This document shows positions 25,620-36,340 of a stretch of DNA of 64,000 bases, one piece after another. The notes under the pieces were generated by a model. The model was not told the origin of the DNA and made no database searches. It saw nothing but the letters and a program-made list of their open reading frames with translations. This stretch comes from Phytoseiulus persimilis (Eukaryota > Arthropoda > Arachnida > Mesostigmata > Phytoseiidae): the NCBI GenBank assembly GCA_037576195.1, contig CM075102.1, positions 51,208,745 through 51,272,744 on the forward strand, given 5' to 3'. The translations under genes were made by a program, and so were the position numbers. Every line of letters begins with the position of its first letter. Position 1 is the stretch's first letter.

Positions 25620-26027
25620 CACTAGGTTTTTAGTGGGTTTGCGACTCCCACAGTAACGAGCGGCGATGTAGCTCGTTGTGCATCACGCATTCTCAGTACT
25701 GGTCCCCGCAAAAAAAAACTCTCGTGTCTTGTATGCATACATTCCTCGATGAGAATCAAACACAGACATTCACAATCGTGGCATGGTTCGGAAGCCCGTC
25801 CAGGAAACCGGGATCCTACGCGACTCTGTTCTAGGCTCGAAATGGGTTATTCAAGTGTCATACCATCGAAGGTTATCTAACCTCGACCCTTCCCAAGGAG
25901 AGCGAGCCCGAACTTCACAAAACGCAAGACTAGTAGGTTGCCGAGGTGTCCCGCGACCCGAAATTCTCAATGTGTTCCGACGTTGGATTCCATGAGATCA
26001 ACTCTACCCTGCATGAGGCCATGTACC

Positions 26028-26375
26028 CAGTAGCGTAACAAGGGGAAGGGCGGACCGCCCCGGGCACCACCTGACCGAGAAGCTACGGGGGCGCCATTTC
26101 TAGCTTCCCACTGGAGCTACTGAAGTTCATTAGGGAGTACAATCTCGACATCAGCGTCCCAAACATTGACATTCCCTTCCGCCCCTCTCTGAGCGTCGCT
26201 TTGAGTTGGGTAAGCTGTGGGAGAAGCTTCGGAATTGATCAAGTCATATCTTCGCTCCACTATGAGGCAATCGCGGCTCTCGAGCCTGGCGATTCTGTCG
26301 ATCGAGCATGGTCTCTCGAATAACATTGATATTGGCGATGCGATCAATGAATTCGCGGTCAGGAGAGCCCTCAAG
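26028..26375 (+). pseudogene. hAT transposase C-terminal (dimerisation) remnant, ZMYM1-like
   Basis: The segment opens with CAGTAGCGTAACAAGGGG, a hAT-type terminus, and a GC-rich GGGCACCACCTGACC stretch. It then encodes pieces of the hAT dimerisation domain: LELLKFIREYNLDISVPN, then in a second frame ELIKSYLRSTM followed by RLSSLAILSIEHGLS. These match the terminal region of ZMYM1 / 52-kDa-repressor-like hAT transposases. The terminus lies only about 80 bp from the C-terminal coding part, so most of the element is deleted, and the two coding pieces are out of frame near 26230. It is dead and sits about 150 bp upstream of the first SDR gene. Confidence 0.7.
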
Positions 26376-26527
26376 GTTCACTTTTTGAGCGTGGATCCAT
26401 CTGGATGATGAACCTGAAGGGATCAGTTCATCTGATGTTTTGATCCATGCAAGAATGGGGATATAACAGTGAAAGCTTGAACCCATCATTCGACGAACAT
26501 TATAATACATTTCAGGAAATTTCCATC

Positions 26528-28835
26528 ATGGTACTCGAATCGTGGAAACGCCCTTCCGGTGGCAATATGCACTGGTTCAACATGAAACACACATTGTTGC
26601 TTTCTTTCGTGACTTACAAAGTTCTCGAATGGACAAGCATCGTGTTGCCTGTTTGGTCCATGCTAGCGTACATACTGATTGTGGCGTTGTGCTACTGGTT
26701 CGGATTTGTGGCCTGTCGTTGGGTCAAAAGGTACAAAATGGCATTCACTGTTGCCAGCTACAAGAAAGCAGTCATTATCACCGGTGAGCATTGTGTTTCC
26801 GTTGTTCCACGCTTCATCTCAGGTTCAGGGCTCATGTGGTAGAAAGGGTCACGCGGGATCCTCTTATTCAGCCAGCAGGGATGTTGTTCACTGTATCGGC
26901 CCTCAGTTTTTGTCATCGTTGCCGGTCGCAAATGATCACAGATAAGACATCCGTTACAGGATGCGATAGCGCTAGGAGCAACATGCTAGCCAGAAAGCTT
27001 GCCAACGAGCGTGGATTCCAGGTTTGCCTCAGAGCGTCCATTTTATTCGAAGTACTGATTCCTACAGTAGACGCGAACTAGATATGATGGATTTACTTGA
27101 ATCGATCATTCAGACTGCAATCCCGGACCATACAGGTGTTTGCAACATGCCCGGACTCGCAGAACTCCGAGGCTCGCAAGCTATCCAGGATCCCAAACAT
27201 TGACGTTGTAGAGATGGAGTCAACAAACGAAGAATCGTGCTTGAGAGCCCGAGAGGTCATCGAGACGAAAATGGAGGAATCCGGGAACTGTGAGCTTTTG
27301 AGCCATTTCTGAGAAGTTCCGAGAACACACATATCGAAGGGAACCTGGGGACCGAGGACGAAACTCTTTCCATTCAGACTTGTGGGCATTGGTGTGCTGC
27401 GAAAACTGCTGTGAAACCGCGGAGACCGACTGGCAAGATTCTGCCTCGATCCATCGTATCGTGGACGTCAACCTCCTGGGCACCATAAGAACGGTGAAAA
27501 CGTTCATTCCTAATTTGAGGAAGACCAAAGGTCGTATTGTGATAGCATCCAGTATCTTGGGTATGCTTATTCCACCAATGTACTCTCTTGACTAAAAAGG
27601 ATCACCAACCGAAAGCGCGACGCAAACATTAATTCGATAATCTTGTCGACTCTTTCGGCAATTTCAGGTCACCTGAACGTTCCAGGCTTCGTGGTTTACT
27701 CGATGACCCAAGCCGCTCTGACATCATTTGGCGAAGGCTTGAGACGGGAATTGCAAGTGTGGGACGTAGATGTCTGCACTGTTCAAGTCGGAGACCTCCA
27801 GTGAGTTGCACAATTTGCCAAGATACCAGGAACGTTCGTGCAGCTCGTACCCGATGCCCAGCTATCCAAGCCTCGTGGTCATCCGTGGGAGACGAGAAAA
27901 TCAGGAGCGAGCGAACGCTCCTGGAGAAGGGAGATCGCGTGTTGGAACCATTCTCTGTCCTCAGCCTGAGGGCGTCTCCTTACGGCAGACGGGCGCTACC
28001 GATTGGGACGGCACGAGAAGTGGAATGCGGTTCTCCGGAGCAGACAAGGAACTCGAATTAGATTGGGGAACACTCATTCGCCGTAAGAATTCGTGTACGA
28101 CTGAGTGATGATTGGGTCCGCTTCCGTTCTGCGGAGCACTGCTCCAGTTCCTTTTCGGTCTGAGAAGGACTGGAAATGTCTGCTATGAGAGTTTTCTGCT
28201 GTAGATCCGCAGCATATCATGCTTAATGGAGCTGAGAGGGAAGGGACTCCTCTCACTTGCCCCTGAATTGTCAGGAGTCGAAGCAATGCTATCGGCTCTG
28301 TGAACAACGAGCTCCGCTCATCACAAGATGAGTTCCTTCTCGGCGTAGATTTTGATTTCAGAGCTTCATCAGCCAATGTTGATTTCCGCTGGCTTTTCAG
28401 ATGTGATCCCACCGTTGTCGATCGAAGCGAGGAGGAATTCTCGAAACGCCACAACATCTCCGAGAATGTTCGAGAGGACTATGGTAGCGAATATTTCCGG
28501 AAGTTCTTCAGAACAATGTCGCTCTTCTCAAAGAGGATCCAAGATGCGCATCCTGAGATGGTGTGTGATATCAGCAATTTGTCACTTCATTCCCACGCGC
28601 CTATATTCTGTCAACGTTGTCGCAATGAACTGATTCCGGTCGCTTCTCGCAGGCTATCGACACACTCACTCATGCCGTTACTACGGTTTGGCCGGAGGTT
28701 CATTATAGATCTAGTGACTGGGCTAAACACTTGATCAACACAGTGTTGGACTATGCGCCCACGGAAGTGATCGATGTTTATCTCGAAAAACTTCTTGAAA
28801 AGAACTTTGTGCCGAACGCTATCAGCAAAGCATGA
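26528..28835 (+). CDS. Membrane-anchored SDR, predicted pseudoenzyme (7 exons)
   Basis: Exons are 26528-26783, 26960-27021, 27136-27289, 27378-27560, 27668-27800, 28401-28560 and 28653-28835. All phases match the downstream paralogue and the frame is open throughout (about 376 residues). The N-terminus has two hydrophobic segments (about residues 21-62). The protein belongs to the SDR group of BDH1, RDH and 17-beta/11-beta-HSD2. Key residues are lost: the cofactor loop reads GCDSARS (86-92) instead of GCDTGFG, the NAG motif is CEN (165-167), and YxxxK is YSMTQ (Y229, Q233). The Ser at 216 and Tyr 229 remain. It should therefore bind NAD(P) poorly or not at all, and a scaffold or binding role is possible. 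Intron 5 is 600 bp against 80 bp in the paralogue, and exon 6 is 45 bp shorter. AATAAA follows at 28921. Confidence 0.85.
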
Positions 28836-28920
28836 GATAAGTCGGCACTATGCGAGAGCCGGAAGCTTCACACGATCATGAATCTCTCAAACACTATCGA
28901 GAGATTTCAAAGGAACTGGA

Positions 28921-28926
28921 AATAAA
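28921..28926 (+). terminator. Poly(A) signal of the first SDR gene
   Basis: AATAAA lies 86 bp after the stop codon in the right orientation, which supports that the degenerate paralogue has a normal transcript end. Confidence 0.6.
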
Positions 28927-29331
28927 TCTCAGATTCAGAGTTCTCAGATCCTCTTACTTGCTCTGCGCTTTCAAAACAAAAATCTTCGCCCTTGCTTATT
29001 GATACTTTGTGGCGATAATTTTTCACAGCTAGCGACTATCAGTTGCTCGATCGTTAAAGAGAGTTCTATCGTGGAATCGACTGCTCGATACTCGAAAACA
29101 AAAGGCGATTTGGCCTTTGGCCTCGCAATAATCAGCGCAAACTCCCTCCTCTCTTATCTTCGCATCGAGTCTCTCCTGTGCTCGCATCCGCAGCTTAGGA
29201 GTGTGAACCTGAGGCACAATCGCTAGCCGGATCTGGTATTCGGGCTCGGTACCATACAGTGACGGTCAACGACGGTTAATCGTTTGGTGTGTCGAAACGT
29301 GGCCGTGGATCCTTTCCGAACGAAACCCAGG

Positions 29332-31304
29332 ATGGTTTTAGATTCGTGGCGTCGCCCTTCGGGCAACAACATGAGCTGGCTCAACTTGAAGTCGATGCTG
29401 CTGCTGTCTTTTTTGACGTTCAAACTGATCGAGTGGTCGAGTTACTGGCTTCCAATCTGGGACATCATTTCTTACGTTCTGATACTCGGTGCGTCCTACT
29501 GGTTCGGATTCGTAGCCTACAGATGGCTCAAGAGAGACTACCTGGCACTCAAAGTCGCCAGCTACCGGAAAGCTGTCCTCATAACAGGTGAGACAACTAT
29601 CGGAGAGACTAGTTCCTTGCGCGGATATCGAGGGGCACACAGTATTTCAGCGAACCCCTTCTCGTAAACTATGTTGCACTTCAGGCTGTGACACAGGCTT
29701 CGGGAACATGTTGGCTCGGAAACTTGCGCCTCGCGGCTTTCAGGTAAAGAGGCATCCTCGCTAGGTTTCTGCTCTCGTCACTCGTATTTGGATATCCGAA
29801 TGATCCCGTTGTGTGGGCGGAAGCCATGTTGATGGCCAATCCTTTTGGATGGTGGGGAACAACGTTCTCCCTGACTCGTTCCGATTGAGTCTCTCTCTCT
29901 CTCTCTCTCTCGAACTCTCGATTCTTAATGACGAACAAAGAATCAGGCCTTTATCACACGACGGCACTTGCGACGCCTTGTTGACTGCGGACAGATTTCA
30001 GTATTTTTTTTCGCGGCACTCGAGATCGAGTACGTCAGAATGATTCTCAAACCGCATGTTCAGGAGCATTCGATCTTTGCTCCAGGTCTTCGCATGCTGC
30101 CTCGACCCGCAGTCTCCTGAAGCTCTCAAACTGCAAGCCATCCCGAATATCGACGTGGTCGGGCTCGATGTCACGAAACAGGAAAGTTTTGATGAAGCTT
30201 TTCGTTCGGTTGCGTCCAAATTGGAAACATCTCGGAACGGTGAGTACTTCAACGCGGATATGAGAAAGTCTCCAGCAGACTTTGTGATACCCGATAAGAT
30301 CATTTGTTTCTGACAGAATGTTGTGTTCAGATCTGTGGGCCGTAGTTTGCAATGCTGGAATTTGTGAAGTTGGTGAGCTCGAATGGCAAAGTCTGGAAGC
30401 TGTGCAGAAGGTCCTGGAAATCAACGTTATGGGAACCATCAGAACGGTGAAAACGTTCCTTCCAATGCTTCGGAAAACGAAGGGAAGGATCGTGTTGAGC
30501 GCAAGTGTACTGAGTAAGCGGGGTCGAGTTTCTTGGAACTGTAGAGAAAAATTTATCTCCTGACACGGGCCTGATTGATCCATTAAACCATCCTCTGACT
30601 CGAAACTTCATGACTCAGGTAATATCTCCAGCCCAGGATTCGTGGCCTACTCCATGAGTAAGGCAGCTGTGGCGTCTCTCGGTGAAGGTCTGAAGAGAGA
30701 ACTTCAAGTATGGGATGTCGATGTGTGCACGGTTCAGCCAGTATTGTACGAGTATGTTCCATATGAAGTATCCTGTAATGTGCGAACGACCCAATGGAAA
30801 TTAATTCAAGCTCAGAGCAGCTGAATCCGAGTCGAACCAAAGCTCCGAGCTCAATGCGTTCGTTTTCCAGCACCGGCCTCCTGCGATTGGATGAGGTGAA
30901 ATCTAAATTTTTGAATGAAGACATTCAGAAGCTCCCGGAAAATTTACGCCAAGACTACGGCCACGAGTACTTCATCGGCTTTTGGAACATGATTAGCAAA
31001 TTCGTGAGCGAAAACGCAAACCCTGAGCCGGTACAGGTCAGTTCCCCTCTGTTATTAGTGCATAGATGAGACTCGCCGGATTCCACGATGATCTGCAATT
31101 CCAAGCTCGGATCGCTTTCAGGCCGTGAAAATGCTGTACCATGCCATAACGACCGTGTGGCCAGAGACACATTACCGCGTCGGTAGCTGGAGACAGAAGG
31201 TCTTCTACAACATACTGGATTTCATGCCGATTGAAGTTATAGATTTGTGCTTCGAGAAGCTCATGAAAGTTCCTGTAGAGCCAAACGCTGTACTGAAGAG
31301 CTAA
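29332..31304 (+). CDS. Membrane-anchored short-chain dehydrogenase (BDH1/RDH/HSD17B-like), 7 exons
   Basis: Exons are 29332-29587, 29685-29743, 30086-30239, 30331-30513, 30619-30751, 30832-31036 and 31122-31304, giving about 390 residues with consistent phases. Two hydrophobic segments lie at about residues 21-62. The Rossmann fold follows, with GCDTGFG (86-92), NAG (164-166), the catalytic Ser at 215 and YSMSK (Y228, K232), so it should be an active NAD(P)-dependent oxidoreductase. The family acts on small alcohols or ketones such as hydroxybutyrate, retinoids or steroids at mitochondrial or ER membranes; the substrate is not predictable. It lies about 500 bp downstream of a same-strand paralogue with the same exon plan, so the pair arose by tandem duplication. 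The acceptor of exon 6 is the least certain junction. The start ATG is preceded by CCCAG, so a non-coding 5' exon is possible. Confidence 0.9.
29889..29911. repeat. (CT)n microsatellite
   Basis: About eleven CT dinucleotides lie in the second intron of the SDR gene. Confidence 0.85.
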
Positions 31305-34300
31305 GAGGTACATACTGAAAGCAGAGATTCGGATTGTGTAAAGATAAAGATTTGAATATGACGTTGTCGCCTGTTCGACGACTCGTCAGTTTTCCGAATG
31401 CGGTTCCGAATTTACGTGGTCGATGGCCCGGTTGAGCGCTTCCTGGCTCTCCTTGCTCTTGAGAGTACCGAGATTCATTCTAGATTCCATCGAGAGATTC
31501 CATGATGTACCTGCTGAATTTGGGAGTCGGTGAGATTTCAGCGAGTCGTCAACTCGGAAACGATCGTTTGTTGGCTATTTGCAAGTCTTATTCGAGAGAG
31601 TCAACACTGCTTGATCCTCCTTGTTCAGCGTCGTCGTCTCGTCCGCGCCGACATCCTAACAAGATCTGTCGAAAACACCTACCTCCGATCCTTCCTTTCT
31701 CGATTGTGATGCTGATGTCCTCGTTTAAACAGCCCGCGGGCCCCATCAGAACTCATTGAGAATCCTGCGAACTCTTCAGTATGCAATCGGCCACGTCCGG
31801 AAACGTTCATCGTAACCGTCCCGCATTCCCCATGCGAAGTCAACTGGTACTGGAGCGACGTGGCACCAGGGCTTCAAATTTGCTATCATTCGAGCTGAGT
31901 CGGAGTTTCGTCCCCTGATTGTAGCATACCAGGCTTGCAGCGTTGAGTCCATTTCCGGTTGACGACGTCTTGGCCGATTCTTCGTCTCAGCTTCGATGTT
32001 GTTTATCTATGGAAATTCCTGGCGATGCGATTCGCGCCGTTGAGTGCTGGGCCGTGTTCCTGCAGGTATGTGGAGCTGTGTCAACACAGCAAGCTTCCGA
32101 CAGCCCGCATATGAGTGGAGAGGCTTTTGATATGGTGATCATCCTCTGGCGCTATGCAGTTCGATGTTTATCAGGTCAGACAATAGGTCGATAACAAAGG
32201 CTCTTGTTGGCTCGAAAACAGACTTCGCCACGTGTTTGACGTTTGGGACTCTGTTCGTCGCGCCCCTCCGCAAGAAAAGCGAGTTTCACTGATCCCATTG
32301 GAGACCATCGAAACCATGCAGTCAGCACGAATGAGACTCCGTCCCGGACTATGGAGTATCCGTGTTCAGGAACTTCTAGCATCTTCAAGATCTAAGCTCG
32401 AAGGTCCCTCGATATTCACCTTTAAGTCCAGGTGGTGAAAGAAACAGTATTGCACGCAGCTTTAAGATAATCATTCCCTACTCTAATACTGGTTCTGTGG
32501 AAGTATTCTCCTTCTTAAGACGACCCCGTGGATGAGAAAGGATCCGCAGCCGACGCGATTGTGCCCCTGGAGACTGCATGTGAGCCTACACACATAGATG
32601 AACATATCATCATGAGTTTTGTAACATTCCGCTCACGCTGGGGGAAATGACACCCGCCTCAATCATCTCGTGATGAAGCGCACTGATAATTCGACAAGCG
32701 GTGTGCAGCTGGCGATGCAATGTCCTCGCGCCCTGAGGTTTGTCATGAATGACTAAGGAATTCGGAGCGGAATCTCAATCCGCTGAAAACTCTCTGAGTC
32801 CACCTTGAGGAAATTGGTGAGCCTCCCTCACCGAGAGACTGGCAACGCAAGTTCATCGAACCGAGTTTTGTAAAAATTCCCATGCGAATGCTTATCCTGA
32901 CGGAGTTGGTACTGAAGTCAATGGATGCGACCGTGGCGAGCTCGTTCTTCGTGACGGGATTCATGATTGCCAAGAATGTGATGAATTGATTCCCATGGAG
33001 ACAACCATCTTGCTACGTCCGGTATAATGTTGTTCTCGAATTTTTGCGAGCAGTTTTTCCTTGGTGTATGTTCGAATGATATCCGGTAGGAACTAGTGGA
33101 GACTGATTTTGATACATTTCCGTTCGAAAATGATTCGTCATCCCGGCTGAGCTCGATGAGCATTTCTTCCAACTCAATCCCAGCGCTCCTTCTCCTCTAA
33201 GCCGGCTTCCGTCGGACAGTCAAAACGCCGTGCAGCACGTTCTCGACATCGCGAGCCGGGTGCGGGGAGTCAAGTCAGTATGACTCTGGAAATCAAGACC
33301 TGCGACGTCCTTGGAACGCATTCGGGGAGGCAATAACCAGAAGGATACTCCGAGTAGGTGAAGGCTCCCACGGTTGATCAATTGTCACTGTTGATATGTT
33401 CAAGACATTCGTTCCGTGAAGCATGCTGCTGAGCTCGATGTCGCCTCATGGTATCGCGAGGCAATTATCGTCGAGGCTCCTCGAACGGCTCATTTGGAAA
33501 TACACGGAATACTTGGATATTAGTGCTCAGCTGAGCGAGCGGAGCTTGCCTCGAGAGCCCGAAGCCAGGTATCATAACGACAGCGGAAATCAGGAAATCG
33601 TGCCGAAAATTCTCATCTGAACAGAATCTGAATTCCGGCGCATGTCGGAAAGCCCAACTAAGAATAAGTCGCATATTTCTCAGGAATCATAGGTGATATC
33701 CAAGAGTCTTCCGATCCGCTCGTGCACAGACTTTCTCTTCCGCTTATAACGCTACCCGCATCCACTAGCATTTCCTGACGCCCGCGCATCTTAGGGTGAT
33801 TGGAAAAAGGTTCCATGGAGCTCGACAACGGTCAGTCGGAGATGGTGTAACTCCTAACCAAGGATCCATCTATTGCGATGAGCAATGGATCACAAACCTA
33901 CTCCCATCTACCTCCCGGCGTCTCGAGACTTTCATCAGGCACTTCGTGTTTCGATCGCCTCGTTGAACTAGCCCGCCCCTCCCCAGCTTGGTGGCGGTTT
34001 CGGTCTAGATATGGTAGTGGATCGGAAAGAAAACGATCAACAGTCGAGGGTACGGCGGAGCTGCCGGAGCGGACAGAAGGTCTGGATGATCGGAAAGGAT
34101 GAATAGATCAGTCGGTCGTTGTTGCGGATGAAAAAACTGGAGCTTTCTTGAAATAACTGTATTAATGCAGAAACTGCGGCGACGATTCGAAGCCTCTAGA
34201 GAGACGGAATCGAGTTCCTGCCATCGTTTCCGTGCGTCGTCATCCTGATTCCTAGTGGCAGGGTCACGCTCATTCGATCAGATGTAGCACAACGCCGATA

Positions 34301-34374
34301 GGTCCAATGATTCCCTCCCGCGTACGGACTCTACAATCTCCTAAGATTTGGAAATCGGTGAAAACACAGTCGTA
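31305..34374. other. Gap, no supported gene
   Basis: Two frames look mildly real but unrecognisable. One is on the minus strand at 32918-33197 (MEEMLIELSRDDESF, preceded by a possible TTAG acceptor). The other is on the plus strand at 33423-33572, ending at a possible GTATCA donor (LLERLIWKYTEYLDISAQ). Neither could be joined to further exons. I see no repeats or mobile elements here. Confidence 0.35.
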
Positions 34375-35109
34375 CTATTTATGCATTGCCGCCGATGGTC
34401 CGAGAAGGATTTGGCGTTGTTGCTGTTTCGACATCTCTTCAACCTGGACTCGTTCAGTTTCGAACACTACGGGAGCAGCCAAGATAGTTGCCGAGCTGAA
34501 GAAAATCCAGAGTATACTCCGAGACAAGCTGTAGGCCCCGCATGTCGCTGAATGCTGCGAAGAAACAGAAAATTGTCAGAATCTCGTCCAATCGCTGATG
34601 CCGCGTCGCGAGAAGCTCGGATCTAGCATATCGGAGAGGCATCACGTGCTATTGGAATGCAGATTCCTTTCAGCCGCGTCGCAGTGGAGCGCGGACGGAG
34701 TGTGGTAATAAATTATATACATTGGGAGTGAAATATGTAACTGTTGGCGACACCGAGCATCTTCCGAGTATTCAGATTTGAGCAGCGTGAGTTGGACCCG
34801 CGTGGAAGTCAGTTGACAAGCATACTCTATGTACCGCGAAGACCTCGCAACGTAACTTACCGTGCCGTAGATGACTTTGGATGTGACGGTTCTGACTGTT
34901 TCGGGAAACATTTCAGTCAGGCCCCACAATCGTTCGGCCAACGTTTCCTCGATATCATCATCGTCTAGTGTTTCTTCGAGTGCGCTACGTCCACTTTTTT
35001 GTTTCATGGCTCCTGCCGGTGCGTCTCTCGCCATGGCCACCACCGCGGGACTCTCGGGACTGGAAATCGCCTCAAAACCTGAGTCTAGTTCTTCGGCATC
35101 ACCGGACAT
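34375..35109 (-). CDS. TOMM22: TOM22, central receptor of the mitochondrial import (TOM) complex, 2 exons
   Basis: Exon 1 is 35109-34861 (83 codons) with donor GTAAGT. Exon 2 is 34554-34375, with a pyrimidine-rich acceptor TTTCTTCGCAG, and ends at TAG. The predicted protein has 142 residues, the same length as the human protein as I recall it. The acidic cytosolic part contains DDDDIEETLAERLWGLTEMF then PETVRTVTSKV, the family signature that docks presequences. A tail-anchor-like membrane segment follows (SILWIFFSSATILAAPVVF, about residues 94-116) with its conserved proline. The intermembrane-space tail is FETERVQVEEMSKQQQRQIL then LGP. An upstream in-frame ATG at 35154 exists, but the ATG at 35109 gives the expected length. 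Role: receptor and organiser of the outer-membrane TOM translocase. Confidence 0.93.
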
Positions 35110-36027
35110 CGTTGGGAGAGGACAGAGAAGAGAAAACCCGCTCGCTGATGGCAATAGTGAGTGTATTTCTCTTCATGCAGTACAGAACAGTTGTAGCAGA
35201 CGACTTTCGCCGAGTTAAGGGGAAAGGAGGTCGCGCGGAAGAAGCATCCAACCCGATGCTCTATTGGATGGACGCGTTGCCGACAATTTTAACCGGGCGC
35301 TCGAATGAACCCATTCGGAGCACCGCTTTCGGCTCGTCTTATTCGCTTCACGATTTCACCCGGTTTATAGAGTCAGTCTTCACCTAGAACCAACGGGATC
35401 GTTTCTTCTCGAGAGCATCATGCTTCTGGAGTGCATCCGTAGCTCCAGATGGCTTCTCACAGAGTTCCCGAGGATCGATGTATGGGATTGATAGAAAAGC
35501 ATCTTGTTGATGGATGATGCTCGAATCTACCGACAAAGAATCTATCGGGGCCAATCGATCGAGTGTTCAGGGTTAGGGGTCGGGATCCATGGTCGCAGAT
35601 ATTTTGACTCGTACGAAATGAACGCAAGTATATGTTTTGCAGAGCGTCTATCCGGTAGCGGCGAGATCCGATGCTCAGAAAAAGACCGTTGATACAACGG
35701 AATATTTCGGAAATTGTTCGAAGGGACGTCACAACTTCGGCAATCGAGATCCAGGAGCTGACATGAACTCTACGTATACAGCACTCTACGGAGCTCTACT
35801 CTGTTTCGACATTCATTTCTTCGGTCAATCCGTCGTTCACACAGAGCAAAAAAATGGCGACCGATTCCTTTGCTCCCAATGTCTTAGAGCTCAAGGCAAG
35901 GTCTCGAGTTCTCCCCGCAACCGACAGCGCTCTCGGTGAATTCCTCATCATTGGACTTCGTGGAGTTGTGTGTGATCGGGATGGTTGACCCGATCCACAA
36001 GGGCAGTCAGTGAGGAATATTGTCTAC
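35110..36027. other. Gap upstream of TOM22
   Basis: Plus-strand frames at 34968-35387 and 35637-35939 partly overlap the antisense of TOM22 and have no recognisable domain. Nothing else is visible. Confidence 0.35.
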
Positions 36028-36340
36028 AGCCGGCCTTCGGCCGACTGGAGTCGGTTGGACGGCGTTCCGTGGCATCGGAGCACTTTTCACTCTCTTCAGT
36101 GGGTCAGCATCATGGTTTTGAAAAGTATGGTTAGCTTGGTCTCGTGATCACCCCTCCAGATTCAGAGAAGTATGGTCAGATTGGTCTCGGAATGACCTCT
36201 CTAGAGTTGGGAAGTAATGGTCAGATTGGTCACGGAATCACCCCTCCAGAGTTGGAAAGTAATGGTCAGATTGGTCCCGGAATCACCCTCATGTCTTCCA
36301 GAAAAAGTGCGGACAAACTGACAAAATGACAGACTAAGCC
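36028..36340 (-). mobile_element. Short, older copy of the 45-bp-repeat Helitron-like family
   Basis: Read on the minus strand, it contains about four 45-bp units (at about 36124-36290 on the plus strand) of the form GGGGTGATTCCGAGACC. A tail follows with CATGATGCTGACCCACTG and then the GC hairpin (GGCCTTCGGCC on the plus strand at about 36033). The tail resembles the copy near 58450-58557 more than the copies at 42.0 and 43.4 kb, so these two form a sister subfamily. Confidence 0.65.
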
